Shown: positions 1 through 8,054 of the stretch, one piece after another
How the letters are laid out: every line of letters begins with the position of its first letter
Numbering within the stretch: position 1 is the stretch's first letter
DNA from: Mageeibacillus sp. UBA5747
GTDB taxonomy: Bacteria > Bacillota > Clostridia > Saccharofermentanales > UBA5734
Direction of reading: 5' to 3'
NCBI GenBank assembly: GCA_002419145.1
Contig: DIFN01000076.1
Location: 186,229-212,025, forward strand
DNA length: 25,797 bases
Notes under the pieces: generated by a model
What the model was told of the DNA's origin: nothing
The model's database searches: none
What the model saw: the letters and a program-made list of their open reading frames with translations, nothing else
Position numbers and translations under genes: made by a program

Positions 1-43
1 TAAGATCACCGGACTCTGCTTTCTGTTCCAATGTGGTGCTCAT
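1..43 (-). CDS. 5' end of an unidentified gene downstream of folD (cut by window edge)
   Basis: Only the first 14 codons are present; they read MSTTLEQKAESGDL. The ATG overlaps the folD stop codon in an ATGA arrangement, which indicates translational coupling and the last visible place in the proC-to-folD operon. The fragment is too short to assign to a family. The start is inferred only from the overlap geometry, since any Shine-Dalgarno would lie within the end of folD. Confidence 0.45.
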   Translation of the reverse strand, partial: MSTTLEQKAESGDL

Positions 44-900
44 GCCGTGATTCCCTCCTGGCGCAGAAAGGTTTGCCACGTGTTTTCCAGCAGCATCGCG
101 ATGGTCATCGGGCCGACGCCACCGGGTACGGGCGATAGTGCGGATGCGATCGGTTCGACACTGGCAAAATCGACATCACCGACCACTTTGCCAGCAGCAT
201 TGCGGTTGATGCCGACGTCGATAACCACCGCACCGGGCTTGACATAGTCGGCTGTGATCATTTCCGGTTTGCCGATCGCAGCGATCAGGATATCGGCCTG
301 GCGGCAGACCGCAGCCAGATCACGCGTCCGGGAGTGGGTGATGGTCACCGTGCAATGTTCCTTGAGCATCAGCTGGGCAACCGGCTTGCCGACAATGTTG
401 CTGCGGCCGACGATGACACAATGGGCTCCAACCAGCGGAATCTCGTATGCTTTGAGCATCGCGAGGACGCCAGCAGGGGTACAGGAAACCAGGCCATCTT
501 TACCCAGGGAGAGCAAGCCGACATTGACCGGATGAAACCCGTCCACATCTTTTTTCGGATCGATCGCGTTGATGACCTTGAATTCGCTGATTTGGTCTGG
601 CAGCGGCAACTGGCACAAGATCCCATGTACAGAGGGGTCACGGTTGAGCTGTTCAATCAATTCCAATAGTTCATGCTCTTCGATATCAGATGGCAAATGA
701 TACCCATAGGACATCAGCCCCGCTTCTTCACAGGCCTTTTTCTTGTTGTTGACATAAATGGCAGAAGCCGGGTCATCACCGATCTGGACGACGGCCAGGC
801 CAGGTCTTTTCCCCGTCCGCTCGTACGTTTCCTGAATCTTTCCGGCCAGCTGGCTGCGCAATTGTGCGGCGAGTTCCTTGCCGCGGATCATGGTGGTCAT
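40..900 (-). CDS. folD: Bifunctional methylenetetrahydrofolate dehydrogenase / methenyltetrahydrofolate cyclohydrolase FolD
   Basis: FolD interconverts 5,10-methylene-THF and 10-formyl-THF in the cytosol, using NADP+ and then water, and supplies one-carbon units. The 286-residue protein has the usual family length. The catalytic YVNNK motif is visible (Y49, K53), with Q97 in GILCQLPLP, D120 in KKDVDGFHP, and the Rossmann segment GRSNIVGKPVAQLML. The C-terminal VPGGVGPMTIAMLLENT signature is complete. I chose the ATG at 900 because GAGGGAGG lies 9 nt upstream; an in-frame ATG at 924 would add eight unconserved residues. The start region lies inside the 3' end of ygiQ (125-nt overlap in another frame), and the stop overlaps the next gene by 4 nt. 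Assignment is certain; only the start is open. Confidence 0.97.
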   Translation of the reverse strand: MTTMIRGKELAAQLRSQLAGKIQETYERTGKRPGLAVVQIGDDPASAIYVNNKKKACEEAGLMSYGYHLPSDIEEHELLELIEQLNRDPSVHGILCQLPLPDQISEFKVINAIDPKKDVDGFHPVNVGLLSLGKDGLVSCTPAGVLAMLKAYEIPLVGAHCVIVGRSNIVGKPVAQLMLKEHCTVTITHSRTRDLAAVCRQADILIAAIGKPEMITADYVKPGAVVIDVGINRNAAGKVVGDVDFASVEPIASALSPVPGGVGPMTIAMLLENTWQTFLRQEGITA

Positions 901-2839
901 GGCTTTGGGCCTCCCTCTTTGCATGGGTTTTATCTTCGTTGGTCTTGACTGAATAGGGTTTGGGCGGTACCAGGCAGTCGGGTCCGTAGCCGATCAAATC
1001 CGTCCGGTTCGCTTTGTGCAGTGCCTGGAGTGCCAGCGGGTGGTATTTGGGTTTGGCATATTGGAGCAGCGCACGCTGGAGACGTTTCTCAGCAAGATCG
1101 GGTACATGGATAGGCTCGAGGGTTTCAGGGTCAAGCCCCGTGTAGTACATGGTGGTGGAAACAGTGCCTGGAGTCGGGTAGAAGTCCTGGACCTGTTCGG
1201 GTACGACTCGGTTGGCTTTGATATACAGGGCTAGTTCGATGGCATCTTCCAGGCTCGTTCCGGGGTGCCCGGAGATCAAGTACGGCACCAAGTACTGCTT
1301 TTTACCCAGTCGGGTGTTGATCTGTTCATAACGCTGTCTGAAGGTCTGGTAGACAGCAGGTCCTGGCTTGCCCATCGCCCGCAAAGTTCCCTCGCTGATG
1401 TGTTCGGGTGCCACTTTCAGCTGTCCGCTGACATGATGGCGGCAGACTTCTTCGAGAAAGTTGGATTTTTCGTCCATCAGAACGGTGTCAAACCGGATCC
1501 CGGAACGGATGAAGACTTTTTTGACACCTTCGAGTGAACGAACTTTTTTCAGGATGCCAAGATACGAGCGATGGTCTGTGCGCAGAGCTGGGCAGGGATC
1601 CGGCGTCATACACGGGCGGTCTTTGCAGATCCTTCCCTTTTCCTGTTTGGCACAGGCTGGTTCGAAAAAATTGGCGGTCGGCCCGCCCAGATCATGAATG
1701 TAACCTTTGAAATCTGGATCCGCAATCAAGGTTTTGGCTTCGTTCAAGATGGACGCTTCACTGCGCCGGGTAACAATCCGGCCATGATGGAAGGTGATGG
1801 CGCAGAAGTGGCAGCCCCCGTAGCAGCCGCGATGGCTGTTGATCGAAAAGCGCACTTCTTCGATCGCCGGCACCCCTCCCTGGGCCACATACGAGGGGTG
1901 GATCTTGCGGGTAAACGGCAAGGCGAACACCTGGTCCAGTTCCTGGGTCGACAGGGGGGGCTGGGGTGGGTTCTGGATCAGGTAGCGGTCGCTGTGGCGC
2001 TGGACCAGGGTTTTGCCGTCGACCGGAGCCTGTTCATGGTATTGCAGCCGGAAAGCTGTGGCATAGAGCCATTTATCCTGGCTTACCTCTTGGTAGCCGG
2101 GCAGCAGGATATAGGCATCACTTTCCGGAAAAGGTCGCTGAAGCAGTCTTTTCTTATCCTGGCCCAGGCTGGCAAAAGCAAAGGTGGATTCTTTTTCAAT
2201 AAAACGCTGCAGATCGGAGGGCAATCGGTCGGGGCGGGCCAGGATGCAGGTGCCCGCAATCTTGTTGATTTTGTGGATCGGCACCCCTTTTGCCAGCAGC
2301 CGGGCAATTTGGAGAATGGCCCGTTCGCCCATGCCGTAAACCAGAAGATCTGCCTGGGTATCCTGCAGGATGGTGCGGCGCACGGTGTGGTCCCAGTAAT
2401 CATAATGGGCAAAGCGTCTCAGGCTGGCTTCGACGCCGCCGATGATCAGAGGTACATCACCCATCTGGTCACGCACCAGGTTGCAATAGCGGATCATGGC
2501 CCGGTCGGGCCGCAGGCCGCCCTGGCCACCCGGAGAATAGCGGTCGTCCGAGCGAGGTTTCCGGGCGGCTGTGTAGTTGTTGACCATCGAATCCACCACG
2601 CCGGAAGAAACCAGGGTAGCCAGGCGTGGCTTGCCAAAGGTCAGCAAAGACCGAGAGTCGTGGAGCACAGGCTGGGCGATGATGCCGATGCGATAGCCAT
2701 CCTGTTCCAGCAGGCGGGCAATCAGAGCCGCTCCAAAGCTGGGGTGATCCACATAAGCGTCACCGGTGATAAAAAGAAAATCAATTTCATCCCAGCCACA
2801 CTCATTCATTTCTTGCCGGGTCAAAGGGATCAAGGTCAT
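776..2839 (-). CDS. ygiQ: YgiQ-family radical SAM protein
   Basis: This is a member of the UPF0313/YgiQ radical-SAM family, a conserved cytosolic group whose substrate is not established. The N-terminal domain begins MTLIPLTRQEM and contains FITGDAYVDHPSFG. The radical SAM CxxxCxxC cluster is C339, C343 and C346 in HRGCYGGCHFCAI, followed by FEPACAKQEKGRICKDRPC typical of the family. The ATG overlaps the ftsK stop (ATGA), with GAGG 8 nt upstream. The conserved part ends at about LIGYGPDCLVPP; the remaining ~55 residues are charged, low in hydrophobics and unlike the family, and the last ~41 are encoded by DNA that also encodes the start of folD. The tail may be a stop-loss or frameshift product. 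The family call is secure. Confidence 0.93.
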   Translation of the reverse strand: MTLIPLTRQEMNECGWDEIDFLFITGDAYVDHPSFGAALIARLLEQDGYRIGIIAQPVLHDSRSLLTFGKPRLATLVSSGVVDSMVNNYTAARKPRSDDRYSPGGQGGLRPDRAMIRYCNLVRDQMGDVPLIIGGVEASLRRFAHYDYWDHTVRRTILQDTQADLLVYGMGERAILQIARLLAKGVPIHKINKIAGTCILARPDRLPSDLQRFIEKESTFAFASLGQDKKRLLQRPFPESDAYILLPGYQEVSQDKWLYATAFRLQYHEQAPVDGKTLVQRHSDRYLIQNPPQPPLSTQELDQVFALPFTRKIHPSYVAQGGVPAIEEVRFSINSHRGCYGGCHFCAITFHHGRIVTRRSEASILNEAKTLIADPDFKGYIHDLGGPTANFFEPACAKQEKGRICKDRPCMTPDPCPALRTDHRSYLGILKKVRSLEGVKKVFIRSGIRFDTVLMDEKSNFLEEVCRHHVSGQLKVAPEHISEGTLRAMGKPGPAVYQTFRQRYEQINTRLGKKQYLVPYLISGHPGTSLEDAIELALYIKANRVVPEQVQDFYPTPGTVSTTMYYTGLDPETLEPIHVPDLAEKRLQRALLQYAKPKYHPLALQALHKANRTDLIGYGPDCLVPPKPYSVKTNEDKTHAKREAQSHDHHDPRQGTRRTIAQPAGRKDSGNVRADGEKTWPGRRPDR

Positions 2840-5571
2840 TTCAAATCCTCGTCAGACGCATGGGTCTGTGCTTTCATTTGTATCTCCATCAATTGGTTCA
2901 ATGTGATCAGGACTTTTCTTGGCTTGCTGCCCTCAAAGCCACCGATATAGCCGAGTTCATGCATGCGGTCGATCAGGCGGGCGGCGCGGGGGTAGCCGAC
3001 AGTCATCCGGCGTTGCAGCAAAGAGACAGAAGCATAGCCGGTCTCGACGCAGATCTGCAAGGCCTGGGGCAGGAGTTCATCGCTGTCTCCCTCATCCTTG
3101 TCTTTGTCTTTGTCTTTGCGGCCATTGGAAACAGCGGCTGTCGAAATAGCGTCTGCGACTTTCTGATCATAACTCGACTGGTGCAGGCTTTTGATGTGGC
3201 CAATGATCCGTTCGACTTCGGCGTCGGTGATGAAGGCGCCCTGACCACGGATCGGCTTGGCAGCACTTTGCGGATAATAGAGCATATCGCCCTTGCCCAA
3301 AAGTTTTTCCGCCCCGGCCATATCCAGGATCGTCCGGGAGTCAACTTGCGAAGCCACCGCAAAAGCGATGCGCGACGGAATGTTGGCTTTGATGACACCC
3401 GTGATGACATCTACCGAGGGCCGCTGGGTGGCGATGATCAGGTGGATACCGGCTGCCCGGGCCATGGCGGTCAGGCGGGCAATGGCATCTTCGACTTCAG
3501 TCGGCGTCGTTGCCATCAAGTCAGACAATTCATCGATCACCAGGAGAATCAGCGGCAGTTTCTCTTCCTCTTCCTCTTCTCCTTCCAGTCCGAACCCAAT
3601 CGACGCATTGTACGAGCTGATGTCCCGCACTGATTTTTCCGCGAACAGGCTGTAGCGGCGGACCATTTCATTGACAGCCCATTGCAGGGTGCCAGCAGCT
3701 TTTTTCGGATCAGTCACGACCGGGTGGATCAGGTGCGGAATCCCGTTGTAAATATTCAGCTCGACAACTTTCGGATCAATCATGAGCATTTTGACTTCAT
3801 CCGGCGATGCCTTGTACAGGATGCTCATCAAGATCGAGTTGATGCAGACCGATTTGCCGGAACCAGTAGCGCCGGCGATCAGCATGTGCGGCATGCGCGC
3901 CAAGTCACACAGCAACGGGTTGCCCTGGATATCGCGCCCGATCGCCGCAGTCAGGGGGGATTGGGCTTGCTGGAACTCGCGGGAATCAATCAGGCTGCGC
4001 AAAAGGACCGGCATGGTCTCTTTATTGGGGATTTCGATCCCGATCGCAGCTTTGCCCGGAATCGGTGCTTCGATGCGCACACCCATGGCAGCCAGATTGA
4101 GCGCAATATCGTCTGCCAGATTCACAATTTTACTGACCTTGACCCCTGGACCCGGCGACAATTCAAACCGGGTGATCGTAGGTCCTGTTGTGAAGTTGAT
4201 TACTTTTGCTGTAACCCCGAAACTCTCAAGGGTTTTTTCCAGTTTTTGGCCCAAAGCCTGGATCGAGTGCTGGCTGTTGGTGATGGCTTGCTTCAAATGG
4301 TCTTCCCGCAGCAGCGAGAGTGGTGGTGGCTCATAAGGCACGACCAGTCGCAGCTGGCCATCCGGACCGACTGCAGCTTGACGTTTGACCGGAGCATGTA
4401 CCTGTGGAATCACCGGCTGTTCCGGGCTCGTGCGATCAGCCCAGCTCGACCGGTCGAGAGCAGGTTCGGCTGGCTTGGGCGCTTCCGGGATCTTGAATCC
4501 AGCTGGTGCCAAAGCAGGTTCTGTCGTCGTCGCTGCTGGCCCAGGCACGGGGGGTGTCGGTTGCTCTGGCTTGATTGATTTCGGCGCAGCTTCGCTTTCG
4601 ACCGGCGAAATCGTCAGAAAGCCATTTTTATCCTTCTGGATTGTGAAAGGCAATTGGGCTTCTGTCACGAACTGGGCAACCTTCGCTTCATCTTCTGAGA
4701 AGCCAGCTAAGGCATCATCCGTCGAGCCAGTGACAGTGGCAAACCCTCCCGCCGTGGATCTTTCAGGAGGGTGGTCCTCCGCGGCACGCGCAGCCGTCCG
4801 GCGCTGCCAGAAATCCTGCCAGCCCTGGAGCAGGGAGCGCCGTGTTTCTTCCGCTGTCCGCGGCGAAAGTTCAATATCAAAAGAATCCTTCGTACGGACA
4901 GGATGGATCAGGTCCAGATCCTCGCGCGCCCGCGCCTGGTCGAGACCCTGGCGGATCGCCTGGTCCATCTTGGTGCCGGTCCGTTTGATCACATTCGCAG
5001 TCGACTGGGCTGTCTGGGTGTAGGACACATTGAAAATCAGGACCACAAAAGCCATGACCAGAGCAATGGTCAGAATCAGGGCGCCCACAGGTCCGGCAAC
5101 GGCCAGCATGGATTGGGCGAGGAGACCACCGGCAAGTCCACCGGTCAGGACCAGCCCTTCACCGGCCAGAGACGGATCGATCCCAGTGTGCCACAGTTCA
5201 GATAACGCTTGGATGGCTGATGCCGCTCCTGTAGCATCAGCAAAACGAGCCTGCAAGACCAGCTGGTCAACTGTCACCAAATGCAGAACGGCCGTTGTCG
5301 CCAAGATCAGTCCAGCTACAAACGTCATGCGAACATTCGACTTACGCTGATTTCTGCCCAACAGAAATTCGATCGCAAAAAACAGCAACAGCGGTGGCAG
5401 CAAAAAGGCTGCTACGCCAAACAGGCCGCGCCCCAGATCGTACAGCAAATGGCCCAGCCAGCCCGTTTTGGCAGATGGCCAATAATAAGCGGCTCCAAAC
5501 AGGATGGCTACAGCCAGCAGTACGACCACTGACACTTCTTTGTGGTAATTGACCTGTTTCTGGTTGGCCAA
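2836..5571 (-). CDS. ftsK: FtsK/SpoIIIE DNA translocase
   Basis: This is a membrane-anchored, ATP-driven DNA pump that moves chromosomal DNA through the division (or sporulation) septum. The 911-residue protein has four or five N-terminal membrane segments in roughly the first 190 residues. A Pro/Ala-rich and acidic linker follows (about 200-420), then the motor domain. Walker A is GATGSGKS (567-574), and Walker B is LLVIDELSD with D680/E681. The C-terminal winged-helix gamma domain, which reads KOPS-type DNA sequences, is recognisable near QALQICVETGYASVSLLQRR. Two charged runs stand out: six glutamates before Walker B and a KDKDKDKD run just before the gamma domain. The start is TTG, with AAGGAAGGGG upstream inside the end of the Nudix gene, 3 nt after its stop. 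Sequence alone does not separate FtsK from SpoIIIE function. Confidence 0.96.
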   Translation of the reverse strand: MANQKQVNYHKEVSVVVLLAVAILFGAAYYWPSAKTGWLGHLLYDLGRGLFGVAAFLLPPLLLFFAIEFLLGRNQRKSNVRMTFVAGLILATTAVLHLVTVDQLVLQARFADATGAASAIQALSELWHTGIDPSLAGEGLVLTGGLAGGLLAQSMLAVAGPVGALILTIALVMAFVVLIFNVSYTQTAQSTANVIKRTGTKMDQAIRQGLDQARAREDLDLIHPVRTKDSFDIELSPRTAEETRRSLLQGWQDFWQRRTAARAAEDHPPERSTAGGFATVTGSTDDALAGFSEDEAKVAQFVTEAQLPFTIQKDKNGFLTISPVESEAAPKSIKPEQPTPPVPGPAATTTEPALAPAGFKIPEAPKPAEPALDRSSWADRTSPEQPVIPQVHAPVKRQAAVGPDGQLRLVVPYEPPPLSLLREDHLKQAITNSQHSIQALGQKLEKTLESFGVTAKVINFTTGPTITRFELSPGPGVKVSKIVNLADDIALNLAAMGVRIEAPIPGKAAIGIEIPNKETMPVLLRSLIDSREFQQAQSPLTAAIGRDIQGNPLLCDLARMPHMLIAGATGSGKSVCINSILMSILYKASPDEVKMLMIDPKVVELNIYNGIPHLIHPVVTDPKKAAGTLQWAVNEMVRRYSLFAEKSVRDISSYNASIGFGLEGEEEEEEKLPLILLVIDELSDLMATTPTEVEDAIARLTAMARAAGIHLIIATQRPSVDVITGVIKANIPSRIAFAVASQVDSRTILDMAGAEKLLGKGDMLYYPQSAAKPIRGQGAFITDAEVERIIGHIKSLHQSSYDQKVADAISTAAVSNGRKDKDKDKDEGDSDELLPQALQICVETGYASVSLLQRRMTVGYPRAARLIDRMHELGYIGGFEGSKPRKVLITLNQLMEIQMKAQTHASDEDLK

Positions 5572-5574
5572 GGA

Positions 5575-6138
5575 TCAGGTCCCCTTCCTTTGGAGCAGGA
5601 CACGTTGAGCCCGTAAGAGGCCGACGATGGTCTTGGCATCACGGATATCGCCGCGGTCCACCATGGCCAGGGCTTCTTCGAGCGGATAGGGATGGACGCT
5701 CAGGAACTCACCATCATCCAGATTGCTCTGGCCATAGGTCAATCCGGTCGCCAGATAAATGGAGAGAGTTTCACTGCAATAACCCGGCGAAGGGTAGACG
5801 GTGGCCAGCCATTCGATGGATTGAGCAGTCATGCCTGTTTCCTCGGTCAGTTCTCGGGTGGCACAGGCCAGCGGATCTTCTCCTGGTTCCAGTTTGCCTG
5901 CAGGCAGCTCCAGCAATTCGGTGTCATATGGTTTGCGGAATTGGCGGACCAGGTAGACATGCTCCTGGTCATCGAGGGCAACCACGCAGGCGCCGCCTGA
6001 ATGACGGACAATCTCCCGGCTGGCCAGGCGGCCATCCGGCAGGCGAACCTGGTGGACCTCGACTTGGAAAACACGGCCAGCAAATTTCTGGTCCATACCG
6101 GTCGTTTCTTCACGAAAATTGTGTTCGGCTTCAGGCAT
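5575..6138 (-). CDS. Nudix hydrolase, ADP-ribose pyrophosphatase type (NudF-like)
   Basis: The protein probably hydrolyses ADP-ribose to AMP and ribose 5-phosphate in the cytosol. It has 187 residues. The Nudix box is perfect: G81, E87, R95, E96, E99, E100 and G102 fit GX5EX7REUXEEXGU. The segment VYLVRQFRKPYDTELLELPAGK before it is characteristic of the ADP-ribose pyrophosphatase subgroup, and YPSPGYCSET follows the box as in that group. I placed the start at the ATG at 6138, which has AGGAAGAGG 5 nt upstream and overlaps the end of rnhA by 8 nt. A longer reading frame continues upstream, but it merely runs out of frame through rnhA. The stop is 3 nt from the ftsK start, so the genes are coupled. 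Substrate is inferred from subgroup resemblance. Confidence 0.9.
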   Translation of the reverse strand: MPEAEHNFREETTGMDQKFAGRVFQVEVHQVRLPDGRLASREIVRHSGGACVVALDDQEHVYLVRQFRKPYDTELLELPAGKLEPGEDPLACATRELTEETGMTAQSIEWLATVYPSPGYCSETLSIYLATGLTYGQSNLDDGEFLSVHPYPLEEALAMVDRGDIRDAKTIVGLLRAQRVLLQRKGT

Positions 6139-6583
6139 TGGATCCTCTTCCTTTAATTTCAGCGACTGCCAATTTGTCGCAGCGATTGTTGAATACATTG
6201 TCCGAATGGCCCTTGACCTTGATCCATTCGATGGTATGGGGTCGGGCGGCATCGAGCAGAGCACGCCAGAGATCAGGGTTGCTGACCGGGTCATTGGCCG
6301 CATTGCGCCAGCCATTCCTCTGCCAGTTATGGATCCAGCCTTGGTTGAAAGCGGAAACCAGATAGGCACTGTCACTGTAAAGCCTGACTTGGCAGGGCCG
6401 ATTCAGTTTTTTCAAAGCTTCGATCGCAGCCGTCAGTTCCATCCGGTTATTGGTCGTTGAAGCCTCACCACCAGAAATTTCCTTTTCAACGCCCCCAGCG
6501 ATCAGGATCGCTGCCCAGCCGCCGGGTCCGGGATTGCCAGAACAAGCACCATCCGTGTAGATCTCGACTTGTGGCATGCTCAA
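6131..6583 (-). CDS. rnhA: Ribonuclease HI
   Basis: RNase HI cleaves the RNA strand of RNA-DNA hybrids (R-loops, primers). The 150-residue protein has the full DEDD catalytic set, D11 in YTDGACSGNPG, E49 in NNRMELTAA, D71 in LYSDSAYLV and D136 in RCDKLA, plus the H126 loop in VKGHSDN. It also has the basic handle region WQRNGWRNA found in the E. coli-type enzyme. The start is either TTG at 6583, which overlaps the proC stop and has GGGGG 8 nt upstream, or ATG two codons later at 6577; I took the TTG because of its spacing. It lies inside the proC-folD operon. Confidence 0.95.
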   Translation of the reverse strand: MSMPQVEIYTDGACSGNPGPGGWAAILIAGGVEKEISGGEASTTNNRMELTAAIEALKKLNRPCQVRLYSDSAYLVSAFNQGWIHNWQRNGWRNAANDPVSNPDLWRALLDAARPHTIEWIKVKGHSDNVFNNRCDKLAVAEIKGRGSNA

Positions 6584-7389
6584 GCTTTAGGCCCCCGGCC
6601 CAGCTCACGCGAACGTTCTGTCGCAGTTGTAACTGCCTCGATCAGGCTCGAACGCAAGCCATTTTTCTCCAGTGTGGCAATCGCTTCGATGGTTGTACCA
6701 CCGGGGGAACAGACCTGGTCTTTGAGCACACCCGGATGCTTGCCAGTAGCCAGCACGAGCTTAGCCGAGCCATAAACCGTCTGAGCTGCCATTTGCAGTG
6801 CCATCTCACGGGGCAACCCCATGCGCACACCGCCATCTGCCAGCGCCTCAATCACCAGCATGACATAGGCCGGTCCACTGCCGGACAGACCAGTCACCGC
6901 ATCCATGGCTGTTTCCGGAACCTTGAAAACCAGACCACTCGATTCGAGCAGGCTCATGGTCCAAGCTTGCAGTTCTTCACTGGCCTGGTCGAAACAGATT
7001 GCGCTGACGCCACTGTGAACCATGGCAGGTGTATTGGGCATGACCCGGGCCAAGGCAACGGCAGGCCCAGACCAGTTGCGCAGCTGAGCCAGCGTGACCC
7101 CGGCAGCGATCGAGATTAAAAGGACCTCTGCCTGAAAATCACCAGCCAAGTCCTCGAGGACTGTCTTCATAACCTGGGGTTTGATCGCCAGCAGAACAGC
7201 ATCTGCACAACTGACTGCCTCACGGCCTGATCCGGCCACTTGGCAACCCAATGTTTCGGCCAAGGCCTGGGCTTTGTCCGTCTGGGTGTCATACAAGATG
7301 ACTGATTCGGCAGAAATGGCCGTCTGACTGATCATGGCATGAACCAGGGCCTGGCCCATCTGACCGGTGCCAATGACTGCTAATTTCAT
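6580..7389 (-). CDS. proC: Pyrroline-5-carboxylate reductase
   Basis: ProC catalyses the last step of proline biosynthesis, NAD(P)H reduction of 1-pyrroline-5-carboxylate, in the cytosol. The 269-residue protein starts MKLAVIGTGQMGQ, a Rossmann dinucleotide-binding loop. It carries the family signature in its C-terminal half: LSGSGPAYV, then a helix-rich segment ending SPGGTTIEAI. The ATG at 7389 has a perfect AGGAGG 7 nt upstream; an in-frame ATG at 7434 would add 15 unconserved residues and lacks such a site. It is the first gene of the operon, behind an extended -10 promoter at 7454-7483. The stop overlaps the rnhA start. Confidence 0.96.
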   Translation of the reverse strand: MKLAVIGTGQMGQALVHAMISQTAISAESVILYDTQTDKAQALAETLGCQVAGSGREAVSCADAVLLAIKPQVMKTVLEDLAGDFQAEVLLISIAAGVTLAQLRNWSGPAVALARVMPNTPAMVHSGVSAICFDQASEELQAWTMSLLESSGLVFKVPETAMDAVTGLSGSGPAYVMLVIEALADGGVRMGLPREMALQMAAQTVYGSAKLVLATGKHPGVLKDQVCSPGGTTIEAIATLEKNGLRSSLIEAVTTATERSRELGRGPKA

Positions 7390-7453
7390 AGGAGAACCTC
7401 CTGCAGGAATTTTGACAGCAAACAGAGTCGCCAAAATTGGCGGTTGCAGTCAA

Positions 7454-7483
7454 ATCATACCATTTCAAACGATCACGTGGCAA
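7454..7483 (-). promoter_or_regulatory. Probable sigma-A promoter of the proC-rnhA-nudix-ftsK-ygiQ-folD operon
   Basis: On the minus strand, TTGCCA (7478-7483) and TATGAT (7454-7459) are separated by 18 nt. A TGG immediately before the -10 makes it an extended -10 promoter. Transcription would start about 55-60 nt before the proC ATG. No other good promoter is visible down the operon, and the genes overlap or nearly touch. Confidence 0.6.
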
Positions 7484-7529
7484 TTCGAACGGTCTATGTT
7501 AATCTGACCGTGCGAATAAATTTTCCAGA

Positions 7530-7558
7530 TTGACAGCTCCCGGCGGCAATGCTATGAT
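7530..7558 (+). promoter_or_regulatory. Sigma-A promoter of tRNA-Trp
   Basis: Consensus TTGACA (7530-7535) and TATGAT (7553-7558) have an ideal 17-nt spacer, ending 13 nt before the mature tRNA 5' end. It diverges from the proC promoter. Confidence 0.85.
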
Positions 7559-7571
7559 TGGTTTCGCGCTT

Positions 7572-7646
7572 AGGGGAGTGGCTCAATGGTAGAGCAGCGG
7601 TCTCCAAAACCGCTGGTTGCGTGTTCGAATCGCGTCTCCCCTGCCA
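7572..7646 (+). tRNA. tRNA-Trp (anticodon CCA)
   Basis: A complete cloverleaf is visible. The acceptor stem AGGGGAG pairs with CTCCCCT, and the D arm is GCTC/GAGC. The anticodon stem GCGGT/ACCGC holds the loop CTCCAAA with CCA at 7604-7606. The T arm is GCGTG-TTCGAAT-CGCGT, the discriminator is G, and the 3' CCA is encoded. It is a single-gene transcript with its own promoter and terminator. Confidence 0.97.
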
Positions 7647-7650
7647 AGTA

Positions 7651-7696
7651 AAACCCGGAAATACCTGCAGCTGCAGGATCTCCGGGTTTTTATTTT
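7651..7696 (+). terminator. Intrinsic terminator after tRNA-Trp
   Basis: A long inverted repeat pairs AAACCCGGA with TCCGGGTTT and, further in, CCTGCAG with CTGCAGG, followed by a T-rich tract (TTTTTATTTT). It starts 4 nt after the tRNA CCA. It has four A residues on its other side, so it may weakly stop transcripts coming from the GH2 side as well. Confidence 0.85.
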
Positions 7697-7786
7697 AACC
7701 AATATCTATTAATATATTTATCATTATTATCTGATAGCTTATCCTTACGCAAACTATTTAAAACATCTCTGAATAGCATGGTCAAA

Positions 7787-8054
7787 TCAGAACTCTGCAT
7801 TATTGAACGCTCGGTACACCTCAAACGCCAGTAGATCGATGATTTTGCCGCGGAAGTCGTCCTCGGTCAGGATCCGGGTATAGAACGCCTGGTTCTTGTC
7901 AAATTCTTTGATCACATTTTCTGTGATCCTTCTCCGGTTGTTGTGGTGGTCCTCCCTCGGCGATATTGATGACGACACCCTCGGATGCCCCATACTCACC
8001 GGACCGCAGTGAGTCCTTATCCAGCCTTTTGCCAGTGCGTGAATCCTCGCGACT
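7787..8054 (-). pseudogene. Frameshifted, headless gene remnant abutting the GH2 gene
   Basis: Two protein-like stretches lie in different frames. The first begins right after the GH2 stop codon, in the GH2 frame. It reads SREDSRTGKRLDKD and then EYGASEGVVINIAEG, with no start codon. About 90 nt further on, the coherent frame switches to ITENVIKEFDKNQAFYTRIL and continues to KIIDLLAFEVYRAF before a stop at 7787. The change of frame implies an indel; the missing start implies loss of the 5' part, probably by recombination next to the GH2 gene. I do not recognise the family with confidence; the final helical segment faintly recalls C-termini of restriction/helicase subunits, but this is from memory only. 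Between 7697 and 7786 the DNA is AT-rich and holds nothing I can assign. Confidence 0.5.

Noticed and set aside
1571..2950. Plus-strand open frame of 459 codons opposite ygiQ
   Set aside because: Same cause: an antisense frame of a well-supported gene, with no promoter or ribosome site.
6139..6375. 79-residue N-terminal extension of the Nudix protein
   Set aside because: It is an out-of-frame reading of rnhA; a well-placed ribosome site marks the ATG at 6138.
7690..7779. Minus-strand 29-codon frame starting MLFRDVLNSLRKDK in AT-rich DNA
   Set aside because: It lacks a Shine-Dalgarno, runs into the tRNA-Trp terminator and is too short to support; it may be further debris of the remnant next to it.
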